64,000 nt of DNA from Branchiostoma floridae. Taxonomy: Eukaryota; Chordata; Leptocardii; Amphioxiformes; Branchiostomatidae. The notes under the pieces were generated by a model, which saw only the letters and a list, made by a program, of their open reading frames with translations, was not told where the DNA came from and made no database searches. Made by a program: the position numbers and the translations under genes. Below are positions 22,044 to 32,546 of this stretch, in pieces. Location of the stretch: positions 7,714,195 to 7,778,194 of the forward strand of contig NC_049989.1 in assembly GCF_000003815.2 (NCBI RefSeq), given 5' to 3'. Position 1 is the first letter of the stretch; each line of letters opens with the position of its first letter.

Positions 22044-22130
22044 ATGTCCATCGGCAATCAGGCGGTCATCCTTGTGGCCATACTGGTCAGCCTTTTTTAT
22101 GTAGTCCCGTATCTTATTATGATGCTGTGA
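22044..22130 (+). CDS. Single-membrane-pass micropeptide A5 (28 aa)
   Basis: Begins MSIGNQAVILVAILVSLF and ends PYLIMML. It has no charged residue at all. The MSIGNQ start is the same as in the 1456 copy, 20 kb away, which ties the left and right groups into one family. A proline enters the last third of the segment; this is shared by all four right-hand copies. A strong donor (GTCG|GTAAGT) lies at 22155, 24 bases after the stop, and the start of the intron (GTAAGTACACTTAAGTATGT) resembles that of the 23110 copy. I could not fix the acceptor; TTGTATTGCAG at 21835 is a candidate. Confidence 0.65.
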   Translation: MSIGNQAVILVAILVSLFYVVPYLIMML

Positions 22131-23109
22131 CGCACCCCTGGCGTCCGAGTGTCGGTAAGTACACTTAAGTATGTCGCCAGTCTTACGAAACGCCATCATG
22201 CTGTAATACATTTTTACAATACTGCAGATTAGATCTACCATGTAGAAAGATTATGCAGCCTCATGAAATACCGGAGAAGTCATCCATTTAAAAGGCCAGT
22301 CAGCTTTCAGAGAGAAAAACAGCATAGAGATAGTCGCACGTATGTGCGGCTGCAACGAGAACGCTCATTCGTTTTACAATGGTGCCTTTATACAAAATGG
22401 CAACAGTCAAAGGAAAAACAAGATAGAAATGACTTGGTACTAGATAAGTGGGGCGGGGATAGACTTAATACTTGACAAAGGTGAATAGTCTGTTACTTTT
22501 AATGCATTCATATTCTACGCTCTGCGTTTTGGTACAAGTCCTATCTGAGCGTACTGATTTATTCATGACATACTGCGAGGGCTAGCTTGCTGTAAGCCAC
22601 AATAGAATAGAAATAGGTCAATCTTTAAAGTCTATGTCTGTACATTGTCAGGTGTATCAGCATGCCTTAAATTAAAAGTATGTACAGTGTCATTGTACAC
22701 GGACAGATGACAAGATGTAATTTTGTTCGGATTCAGTCAACAAACTTAGCTTCTTATTGGTTCTCCAGCATGTAGCACTTTCACATTAACCTTGAGTAGC
22801 TATTCCATCGTAATCTACGGTCTTTCCACGCTTAAATGCACACAAATATATTCATATATTCAAGTATGTTATATAGTAGTCCTTGATCTATTTGATTGCC
22901 GAAGCATGAAATCATTAAGGTCTACTTTTCGCCAGACGTTATCTATTGTTTGCAACGACCGGTTGTTCCACTTCTAAAATTCAACTCTCTAGTAGCACTG
23001 GATTCTGGGATACGTGCTTCCATCACGTCACAACAGTCGTTACGTAAGGTTGACTATACTTTAAAGCCGACTTTACGTTGTTCGTACTTCGTAGCTCAAC
23101 GTAAGAAGA

Positions 23110-23196
23110 ATGTCTCTTGGTAACCAAGCGCTTATCTTGGTGGCTGTACTCGTTGGGATTTTCACTTTGACACCGTACCTGATCACCATGCTGTAA
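23110..23196 (+). CDS. Single-membrane-pass micropeptide A6 (28 aa)
   Basis: Begins MSLGNQALILVAVLVGIF and ends TPYLITML. It is charge-free, the closest relative of the copy at 22044, and its LITML end echoes the LITMGLV end of the left-hand group. The exon ends at 23231 with donor GCCG|GTAAGT, 35 bases after the stop. The following intron shares a TTATGTCGCCA-like stretch with the 22044 gene, so the duplication included intron sequence. The acceptor may be the GTACTTCGTAG at about 23091. Confidence 0.66.
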   Translation: MSLGNQALILVAVLVGIFTLTPYLITML

Positions 23197-23231
23197 CGTC
23201 ATGCCAAGGACTTAACGGACTGGCCTTGCCG

Positions 23232-24030
23232 GTAAGTGGTCTTAGTTATGTCGCCATTGTGAAGGACCATCTGATCATGAAGGACAGAATTTCGACAGCC
23301 TTGAATCAAAACTGAACTATTCTGTAAAAGGATGTTGCAAAGCAATGGAATCTGGGCATACATCTATCATAATTTGCTTAGAAAACGTCGTGATAAACAA
23401 GATTTTGCCTTTTACGGTTGACCAGTTGCCAGATAGATTACTAGTATAAAACGCCAGTTACACACCCTAAAATTCCACAGATAGGAGCGCCACATGCATA
23501 CATGCGATACAAAACAATACAAACCCTATCTTCAAAGACGACAAACAGATTTCATGGAAAGAAATAGAACAAATGGGAAGAAATAGAAAGGATAGGGTAT
23601 ATAATTACCGTGGGAAAATTACTCTTGTCTGAACCAAGTTGACCTTGAGTATGACGTAGGCGATTTTCCCGGCAAAACAAGACGTTAAAAAAGGGAAACA
23701 CTATAAAACTCTTTTGTCATTTGGTGCACGATTGATGTCGACGTAAAAACGTTACAAAAGCAAGCGCAAAATCACACATACATCCTCATGCACCCGTTAG
23801 TTCAGTCTGGTCCACAAACCACGCAGTGATAGATAGCCACACTTAACTTCTAGCTGCGAAATGCTAAATACGTACGTAGACGTTTTGTTTTGTTTGATTT
23901 GATTCGGATCTAATAGTGACTAATATGTCACTATTCTTCCTGGAGTCCGGGTGAATGATGTACATCACCCACGGTATGGATGATGCGAGACGGAGGTTCC
24001 CATTTGGGTGATTCAAGTGAATCCTCCAAA
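23232..24030. other. Intron or flank of micropeptide A6, nothing recognised
   Basis: AT-rich, with no coding signal and no clear terminal exon. The gene's 3' UTR exon was not identified; an AATAAA-containing stretch occurs at 24414, beyond the SINE. Confidence 0.3.
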
Positions 24031-24039
24031 CAGAAGGAT

Positions 24040-24318
24040 TTGCACCATCGCACACTGGGGCATGCCCCTACTCCTTTTCGAAAGGTGTGGTGGGTTCTTT
24101 AACGTGCGTACTGTAGGGTGTGGCTCTCCCAAAACACGGGGCTTTCTATCCCAGGGACGGCCCTAGCTAACACTAGCTACTCATTTTCATCTGGGTAAAG
24201 TGGGGAAAGTCGTGTAAAGTGCCTTTCCCAGAGACACTAGATCGGTGACACGGCAGGATTCGAACCTAAGACCCGTAGGTCCCGAGCCAAAGACGCTACA
24301 GATTACACCACGCGGCCC
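24040..24318 (-). mobile_element. tRNA-derived SINE, minus strand
   Basis: Read on the minus strand, it opens GGCCGCGTGGTGTAATCTGT (A-box region) and carries a perfect B box GGTTCGAATCC (plus-strand coordinates 24256-24266). It then has GTGTCACCGATCTAGTG, GGGAAAGGCACTTTACACGA and ACGTTAAAGAACCCACCACA. The second SINE, at 62229, shares the B box and the GGGAAAGGCACTTTACACGA core. The tail probably continues further left, to about 23930, with no obvious end. Confidence 0.72.
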
Positions 24319-25190
24319 CCGCCTCTCAAAGTCTCTTCTCTCAAATTCTGTTATTGAATTATCATTGAATTTTCACGGAAAACGCTAGACTTGACAGTGT
24401 TGTCGATGCTTAAAATAAAAGACTCAAGGATCTGTATTGATTTTGTCTTCCTCCGCAATTTTCATTTCCTAAAGTCGAAATTTCCCTTGCGGTAAGGGTA
24501 GAATTCGGGCACGTACGAATAACCTTAGAATAGAAAGACGGCATTTCTGAAGTAAGCAGAAATCTTTTTTTCCTCCCTAACACAAACGGAAAGAAGAGCC
24601 ATGACTAAGGATCGTACTTTTCTTTACTGCTTATGGGAACAGTTTCTGTCATAATCCACCTCGATATTTGCGCAGGCCAAGGCACAAATATTTAAATGCT
24701 TTATCTCGAATCGGCACCGTGAACGAAAAGTACAACATAACACGCAGATAAACACACAAAACGTGAAATAATGAGTTATGATCATAATTTGTACATTTGT
24801 AATTCTTGCTTTCACTTTATTTTTCCTACGCGTAAACGGCCAATCGGGCCATTTGGAATTCTGGCCCTGGCAATAGTGGGTGGTGCTTGGTACCGCACGA
24901 AGACTGGTTCTACATGCCCGCGGCCCGGAGAGAGAAAATTTAATGTAAATACATGCATTGCCTTTGGCGCAGAGTTTGTTTTGATCCACTTCAACGAACG
25001 TACCTGCCCTTTCACCCTTAATGTCACTGACAGGGTCACAGAAGATGCGCTCACTGCTGAACCGGTTGTACAACTCTTAATCAACACACACACACGCCTT
25101 GAATTTACAATTGACTAGTGCTATTTGATTACCGCACGTGTCGCACAAGACACAAATTATCGAGAGAGAAAAACAATCGTGTTGTGGAGT

Positions 25191-25280
25191 ATGATCGACC
25201 ACGGCACGCAGTTTGTGGCCATTCTGGCTTGCATCTTCAGTTTTACTTGGCTTGTGCCATTCGTCATAACTATCATATAA
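25191..25280 (+). CDS. Single-membrane-pass micropeptide A7 (29 aa)
   Basis: Begins MIDHGTQFVAILACIFSF and ends PFVITII. It keeps the invariant Q (position 7 here), the A-x-x-x-x-x-S pattern and the late proline of the right-hand group, with one aspartate and one histidine in the head. The stop codon is followed by a single G and a strong donor (AAG|GTAAGG at 25282), the tightest case in the window. The 3' UTR exon is probably 26011-26925. Open frames of 100-150 codons overlap here on both strands but show no conserved features. Confidence 0.64.
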   Translation: MIDHGTQFVAILACIFSFTWLVPFVITII

Positions 25281-26010
25281 GGTAAGGGTAGTGTATAGAT
25301 GTTGGGAGGAAATTTTTTCGTTTCTTTCCACCCTACATCTGCTTGGAGATTCAGGTTGCAACCGTATACGTATCTCGTACATCTCTATTGTTTATCATTT
25401 TATATATAGGGACGTTATACATAATTGCATTTCAATTGCAGTACATGACGCTGATAGCCACAGCAAAATGATACGTGCCGCAAGTTTTGACGATGTTTGG
25501 ATTTATGTACGTGCAGTAGTTGTCTACTTGTTCTGTCATGTGTATGATGCGAAAGCGAGTATTAGTACGAAAATGCTGCAGTTGCATTGCACTGTATTGT
25601 TTTGTGTTTATACTGTTTGCTAGATACTAACTTTCTGTGGCTGAATCATTTTGACGCAATTATCATCGACGCTTTTTAAAAATCATTTCCAAACCACCTT
25701 CCAAAAGTCGCCATGAGTAATTTGAGGACATGAGTGAAATGGGCTATCCTGAAACAGTAGGAGCCAACAAAATTCAAGATGATTAGTAACATTTACTTTG
25801 TGTGAAACGTTCATCACATGCCTTCATACAGCCCATCATTAGCATTTTCTAAATCAAACTTCAGTCTTAATTTAGAATTAAGAAAAATCCATTCAAACTT
25901 CTGCTTTAAAATCTTCAGAACTGTATCTGGTATCAGCTAACTATCAAATCTGTTGTTCTACTCTTATCTGACGAAATTCATTTATGGTTTTGTGTCTATG
26001 TCTCTGATAG

Positions 26011-26925
26011 GCCCCTTCTGAAGGTCGACGAGGTCATCAAGAAACATCATGGTGGCCTCCGTGGCGTTCCGTACAACCGATGATAGCAAAGACGTCGACG
26101 CTTCCAAAGGCTTGCCATCACCGCACCTCCTTGCCTAGAAAACACAACAGGAATACACAACAGTAACTCCTTCTATGGACTCTCGGTGATAGAATCCTTG
26201 TTATCAGATCTACATGTAAGGATATAGACAACCTGTGCACCAGAAACATCCAGCTTCATCCGTTGGTTCTTCCGACACCTCATCTCGCTTTATCATGGAG
26301 ATCACCTACCATTGGCTCTATCAGGAGGCATCATCATCTGGTCGTTACAAGGATGAACACGACTCTATCCGGAGTACGTGGCACAATAGGACTTGCAATT
26401 GGGGAAACATCCATATCTGTTAGAAAAATATACTAAACATCATTTTCCATAGAAATATTGGAGGGCAAGGTATACTTTAAGTTGCTGCTAGATTAGATGC
26501 CATTTGCCATGAGTATTTTTTTGCTAGTCGATTTCTACACTCGCTTTTTCCTTCAATAAGCGATGTTGTAGTTTGTTTGGGTTGTTTCATCCATCGTTAG
26601 GTATATCTCTCATATGCCCTCAGATTGAAACGTTTGATGGCAACTGAGAGATTATGATATATGTGACTTGTTTCATAGTTGCTTGAAGTCAGTCCATGAC
26701 AAAGTCGGACTCACTTCAAATATCTATGAATTTGGTCTTAGTGCTCTTCTTGCTGACGAATATGACGATATGTAATATCGTTTTCAAGAAGACAGTTTCA
26801 ACCTGGCATCCTGGTTTTACAGTTCCTTTGTAGAGATGTGAAGCAGAGGATGCTAGGTTACCCTACTACTCGATGAATGGAATAGGTTGATCTAAATATC
26901 TGAATAAATACAACATTGGTTCAAC
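26011..26925 (+). other. Candidate 3' UTR exon of micropeptide A7
   Basis: Acceptor GTCTATGTCTCTGATAG ends at 26010, and AATAAA is at 26903-26908. No frame in it looks conserved. Confidence 0.4.
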
Positions 26926-26983
26926 TTTCAACTTTTAACGCTTAGTTGTCTCATTTTATTAAAAAATTAGAGGTCCAAAACCA

Positions 26984-27099
26984 GGTTTCATCTCCATACA
27001 TTGTAGCATTTTATTATCTCCAGATATGGTATCACTTCATCAGCTTCTGTTCTTTTAGTGAGAAGATGATGAAGTGATGCAATATATGGAGATGAAACC
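26984..27099. repeat. Imperfect hairpin, about 116 bp
   Basis: GGTTTCATCTCCATACATTG at the left pairs with CAATATATGGAGATGAAACC at the right, and ATCACTTCATCAGCTTCT with AGAAGATGATGAAGTGAT inside. It could be a small foldback element or encode a hairpin RNA. Confidence 0.6.
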
Positions 27100-27722
27100 T
27101 TATTGTACCACTTTATTATCTTCTCGCTCAAAATAACAAGTGTTATCCAAATTATAAAGGTATTAAAAATAGGTTGTTCTAAAGTTTCCTCGTCAATTAT
27201 GCAAGGGGTCGTGATTTGGATAATTAATTTATGTTTAACGCGATGTTCATAAATACTTCGATCTGTCAGCCCTTTCCTGAGTTATCTTCTTTCAAAACAT
27301 GTGGTTCCAAAACAAGTTGCTGGTGGATCACGCGTATGTAGTATCTACCACTCCAATATTGTGGTCTTTTAAAAGATATAAAAAACCGAATGATAATATA
27401 ACTACAATACCATGATAAGCCACAAGGGAAGCAATCTAATTATAATTATTTCAAAGTCACATTAAGACACATTTACATATATATACCAGACATCAAGAAA
27501 ATCTATCGAAGCCTTCTAGACTTGTGGTGTTTACAGACTGACAGACATGACCTGCATGGGGTCAAATGACGATGAAGGTCATTGGAAAGTTGTTGATCAA
27601 CTTACGTCGAAGTATCAAATGCCTTTCATTTGGCCGTTGCTGGTTCATCTTTACCAAGAACCTCCAGTCTTGGGGAACACTTAAGGCAGATTTAAAGACG
27701 ACAAACAACGATTTCTAGGACC

Positions 27723-27809
27723 ATGAGTATCGGGACGCAGGCTGTCGTCATTCTGGCGTGTGTCGTGAGCTTCATGTGGTTCATACCCATGATCATACCC
27801 TTCATTTAA
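27723..27809 (+). CDS. Single-membrane-pass micropeptide A8 (28 aa)
   Basis: Begins MSIGTQAVVILACVVSFM and ends PMIIPFI. It is charge-free, has two prolines in the last third, and is related to the 25191 copy (ILAC-x-x-SF block). A donor-like ACAAG|GTGGGG lies ten bases after the stop. It is the rightmost clear member of the cluster; beyond it come 2 kb without genes and then a large transposon. Confidence 0.64.
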   Translation: MSIGTQAVVILACVVSFMWFIPMIIPFI

Positions 27810-27819
27810 GCGATACAAG

Positions 27820-29938
27820 GTGGGGGAAATGTCTCAAGTTTATTTACAGATGACGTCTTGTGTCGTGTGGTAACAGACCTTAAACATCCCCGATAAGAAG
27901 ATTTTCCGAGTTGTCGTGTCCAACACTTGCCTTAACGACTCCACAGTTGGACATATTGCCTATCGAACGGAGAAAAGAACATCAAATAATGCCATAGCTT
28001 GAAACCTCTATCCCGATGATACATACAGTAGGTACTGTTTATTAGCTATTACGGAGTGTAGTGGTGTTTTTAAACGTTTGTTTTGTGCAGTTTTGTTAGT
28101 CAGATATGCGACAACACAAGCATATGCGACAACACAAGTTTATCAAGGTCATCTTAGCCAAACGTTTTACCATAATGATTAGGGGCATTCTCCATGATTC
28201 AAATTATATCCAGTTGGCTAACAAAGATTTGCCCTTGGCACTTAAGAGGTAGAACATTGTACAGTCATTTGTATTACTAAGTAATCATATACAATGCACA
28301 GAAATATCATTTGTAGAAAATAACACCGCATTTTTCTACCTTGTAATAGTATATTTGCGGAGTCAATGACATCGACGGAACAAGTCCACAACCCAACCTT
28401 TTGGCATCTCTTCACCGTGTGTCCGAATGGCTCGTCTGTTGTGCGGCGTTTACAACGGCGTCTACGAAAGAACAAACCACGCTTCAGCAGCTAGCAAGAT
28501 TATCGCCACAAATGCAAAGATGTAAACATTACGCTTACTACTATTTTGCAGACTTTCCTAAAGACTTCCAGCGCGTTGAATTAGCAAAATCCTCTACCCC
28601 TTTATTTGGTGTTACAGCAACGTCAATTTGAAGCATGTCAAAAAATATTCCATACATATTTTATATGTTGAAAAGCTGTACCAAGTTACAACAAGCTAGC
28701 AAAGACATAGAAAATTACATGTATATGAATATTTTTCAATGCATTTTCATTTGACATATGTCAATGTTGGACGAACTTATGATAGATAACGATTAACGTT
28801 ACAAAGGGAGTCTAACGCAGGGAAACTGTTTTCGTGTTTTCTTTAGCTTTATAACATTTACAGCTGTTTATTTTTCGCTTCAATCAGGTCAGTCACACCT
28901 GTGACTCATATTATCAAAATGATTAAAAAGATTCAGGATGTCATCTGGTTATATCACTGTTGTCTTGCCCCATACCTATTCAATCCATAATTGAATGTAC
29001 TCCATATAGTTATCTAATCCATAATTGAAATATTGACACATGACTGTGACCTCAATTATATATAGTAGAATAACGTCTCTTCACGCATGAAAGAACTGAA
29101 CTGTCTAGCACCATAAGAACTTAACGTTAGTCATCCATTTTGCAAAACTCCCTTAGATGTACGTTCTATCTGTATAGTTCCATAGTAATACCTCTTGTCG
29201 ACAATTTATAAAGACGGATTCACCACGACGTTGTATAACCAGGGTTGATGTGCCTCAAGTGATTTGGAAACGGAAAATGACAGAATGGTTGATAGAGCTT
29301 CATTAAAACTTCAATGTAAAAATTTCAACACTCGACTTCTTACTTTACTTAAGGCCGCTGGTATCTAATGCTCTTGTTTTATTTATAAATTATAGTCTAT
29401 TTTGCAAATCTAATAACCCAAGCTCTTCTTGTTGACGTAAACGTAGAGGGTATGTCACACTTCACTTCTTACTCCACCCAAGCCTTGGACAATAAAGTCA
29501 CACTCCATATAACCTGCTCGATTCAAATTGTGTAACCAAACTCTACCAAAGCTCCCCTGCGGTCGTCTGTCTTACACGCAATGGTCAACCATACAACACA
29601 TGATACACTGGTTTCTGGTGTTATGGTAAACAGGCCAACAAAATGCTTAACAAAACACCAGGGCAACTAGGTTTTCTGACGACAGGAAACTCGACCCTAA
29701 GCAGTTCGAGTATTGTAGACCTTTGCCCCTCACCCAGCCCGGTACCATAGGTATTTTTGCACCCGGGGTACCCGCGCTAGGACTGCTAAAGAACAGGCTG
29801 GAGATCAGGCTGCCTTAAGCCTATGTTGAGACCGGTGTTATTTCGTGGTCACTTCATACACCGTGCTGCGTTTGACGACATTGGCAACAGCTCTCCGCTC
29901 CAAGACGTCGACATTTTGGCGACGGTAACAGTGAGCAT
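27820..29938. other. Spacer between the micropeptide cluster and the foldback element
   Basis: AT-rich in its first part. No promoter module, no conserved frame and no identifiable 3' UTR exon for the 27723 gene. A candidate AATAAA lies at about 29490. Confidence 0.35.
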
Positions 29939-29947
29939 CTGAGTGAC

Positions 29948-30742
29948 GGGAGGGTCTTTTTAGCGAATGCCCACAAACGCCCACTCTAGAGAAGTCCGCG
30001 CTGCACGAATCTCATTTTTTTTGCTTGGAATATGTCCACGTTGTGCTCCCATGTATTAATCCTGAGTTTCAAGTCAATCCATTGACCCGAAGTGACATAA
30101 ATAAAAGTTTTCGATTCTCGATGGTCTTTTTAGCGAACGCCCACAAAATGTCTTTTTAGCGAATGCCCACTATATCCACAAAAATATCGGCCGTCGCGCA
30201 ACGACACCTAAACCTACCGCCACAAACATGTTCAATATGGTGTCCCATTGATATGTACGGAGTTTCCGTGCTTTACAAGCATTTTAAGTCCCTGTTTTTG
30301 GTCAAAATGTACGCGCCGATACTACCATACATTAACAATAGCAATTCAAAATGGCGGGCACTAGTCATGTGACCTCCTTGCGGGACTGTTCTATAAGTAT
30401 CGCGGGAGGGACTGTTGTAGCATAACTAATCATACAAACATTTTAGAGTGAATTCTGAACAAGATTTTCATTTCATAGTGCTATCATCTGACTGATATTT
30501 ACATTGTGGTCCTTTTTTCTGTGCTATTATTACCCAGGTTTGAGGAACTTAGTGCAAATATGGATATTGATTCACCTCATCAGTGCCCAATTAATGTACA
30601 AAAGGCTCAGACACATTAGTGTTATAAACCTGACTAGGGGCAGGTAACCAATACTAGAAAAACATAGCTATTTATTATTAACAATACTATTTACATTTTA
30701 ATAATAACTCTTCACCAAACTGGACTTTTCTTATCTTTATTT
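29948..30742. repeat. Left terminal inverted repeat of the foldback element
   Basis: Matches 34535-35325 in reverse complement. It includes a repeated TCTTTTTAGCGAA(T/C)GCCCAC motif (29955, 30124, 30150) and a stretch with an open frame of about 69 codons that recurs, inverted, in the right arm. Confidence 0.75.
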
Positions 30743-32546
30743 ATCACAGAAACATTGTTACAATGAGGATTTGATTAGATGAGTATCTGTTACAGTGTGC
30801 ACAAACTTATTAAATACAAAAATGTATTTCATTTCACTCCCTAAATATCTTTAAAGTATTGGAAGAAGTTGACATATAAACAATATTAATTGCATTATTT
30901 GTGTGCAGTAAAATATGACCACATGCTATCAATAGCCTAATAAAATGTTGGAACATGGCACAAGCGGGCTCCTCTTCTGAGTACAGAAAGGAAATGTTTT
31001 ATAACATTTACTAGTAGTTATTACGTAGAATATTTCAACTGTAAAATGTACCTTTATTAACATTTACAAACAAATTGTTTTTCTCTTCTTAATAAATGAC
31101 AACAATACAGGTAAGTAAGGTGTGTTTCCTTTTATAACAGGCCAGGTAAGACGCCGTACAGGTAAGTAAGGTGTGTTTCCTTTTATAGCAGACCAGGTAA
31201 GACACCGTACAGGTGAGTAAGGTGTGTTTCCTTGACTACAGACTAGGTAAGACGCCGTACAGGTGAGTAACGTGTATTTCCTTTGATTACAGACCAGGTA
31301 AGACACCGTACAGGTGAGTAAGGTGTGTTTCCTTGACTACAGACTAGGTAAGACACCGTACAGGTAAGTAACGTGTATTTCCTTTGATTACAGACTAGGT
31401 AAGACACCGTACAGGTGAGTAACGTGTATTTCCTTTCATTACAGACCAGGTAAGACACCATACAGGTGAGTAACGTGTATTTCCTTTCATTACAGACCAG
31501 GTAAGACACCGCACAGGTGAGTAAGGTGTGTTTCCTTCGCCTATATACCATATAGGCCATTATACAGGTGAGTAAGGCGTCTTTCCTTTGCCTACAGACC
31601 AGATAGGTATTATACAGGTGAGTAAAGCAACTTACTTACCTGTATAATGTCTTATCTGGTCTGTAATCAAAGGAAATACACGTTACTCACCTGTACGGTG
31701 TCTTACCTGGTCTGTAATGAAAGGAAATACACGTTACTCACCTGTACGGTGTCTTACCTAGTCTGTAGTCAAGGAAACACAACTTACTCACCTGTACGGT
31801 GTCTTACCTGGTCTGTAATCAAAGGAAATACACGTTACTCGCCTGTACGGTGTCTTACCTGGTCTGTAATGAAAGGAAATACACGTTACTCACCTGTAAG
31901 GTGTCTTACCTAGTCTGTAGTCAAGGAAACACAACTTACTCACCTGTACGGTGTCTTACCTGGTCTGCTATAAAAGGAAACACACCTTACTTACCTGTAC
32001 GGTGTCTTACCTGGTCTGTAATCAAAGGAAATACACGTTACTCACCTGTACGGTGTCTTACCTGGTCTGTAATCAAAGGAAACACACCTTACTCACCTGT
32101 ACGGTGTCTTACCTGGTCTGCTATAAAAGGAAACACACCTTACTTACCTGTACGGTGTCTTACCTGGCCTGTTATAAAAGGAAACACACCTTACTTACCT
32201 GTATTGTTGTCATTTATTAAGAAGAGAAAAAACAATTTGTTTGTAACGTTAAATGTTAATTTTACAATTGAAATTTTCTACGTCATAACTAAATGTTATA
32301 AAACATTTCCTTTCTGTACCCAGAAGAGGAGCCCGCTTGTGCCATGTTCCAACATTTTATTAGGCTATTGATAGCATGTGGTCATATTTTACTGCACACA
32401 AATAATGCAATTAATATTGTTTATGTGTCAACTTCTTCCAATACTTTAAAAATATTTAGGGAGTGAAAGTATTTAATAAGTTTGTGCACACTGTAACAGA
32501 TACTCATCTAATCAAATCCTCATTGTAACAATGTTTCTGTGATAAA
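30742..32546. repeat. Inner 1.8 kb palindrome with 51-bp satellite
   Basis: The left arm (30742 to about 31630) and right arm (about 31645-32546) are reverse complements, from TTTATCACAGAAACATTGTT outward-in. The inner part of both arms is a tandem repeat of about 51 bp: ten units on the left (31105-31625) and eleven or so on the right (31640-32205). Because 51 is divisible by three, the array is open in several frames and gives repetitive translated products such as SYLVCNQRKYTLLTCT; these are taken as by-products. The palindrome abuts the left TIR directly. Confidence 0.72.

Noticed and set aside
24624-25118. Overlapping open frames of 115 and 149 codons on opposite strands
   Set aside because: Neither has recognisable domains, good start context or splice support. 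They overlap each other in antisense and lie just upstream of the micropeptide exon at 25191.
1456-27809. Naming the peptides sarcolamban, sarcolipin or phospholamban
   Set aside because: The size and topology fit, but the motifs known from those families are not evident by eye, so a gene symbol would overstate the evidence.
30990-32210. CRISPR-like array of direct repeats
   Set aside because: Units are contiguous without unique spacers, the setting is a eukaryotic transposon, and the array is palindromic. It is a minisatellite.
31064-32371. Long repetitive open frames (up to 190 codons) in the 51-bp array
   Set aside because: The unit length is a multiple of three, so frames stay open on both strands and in more than one register. 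The arms are inverted copies, and no start or splice context supports translation.
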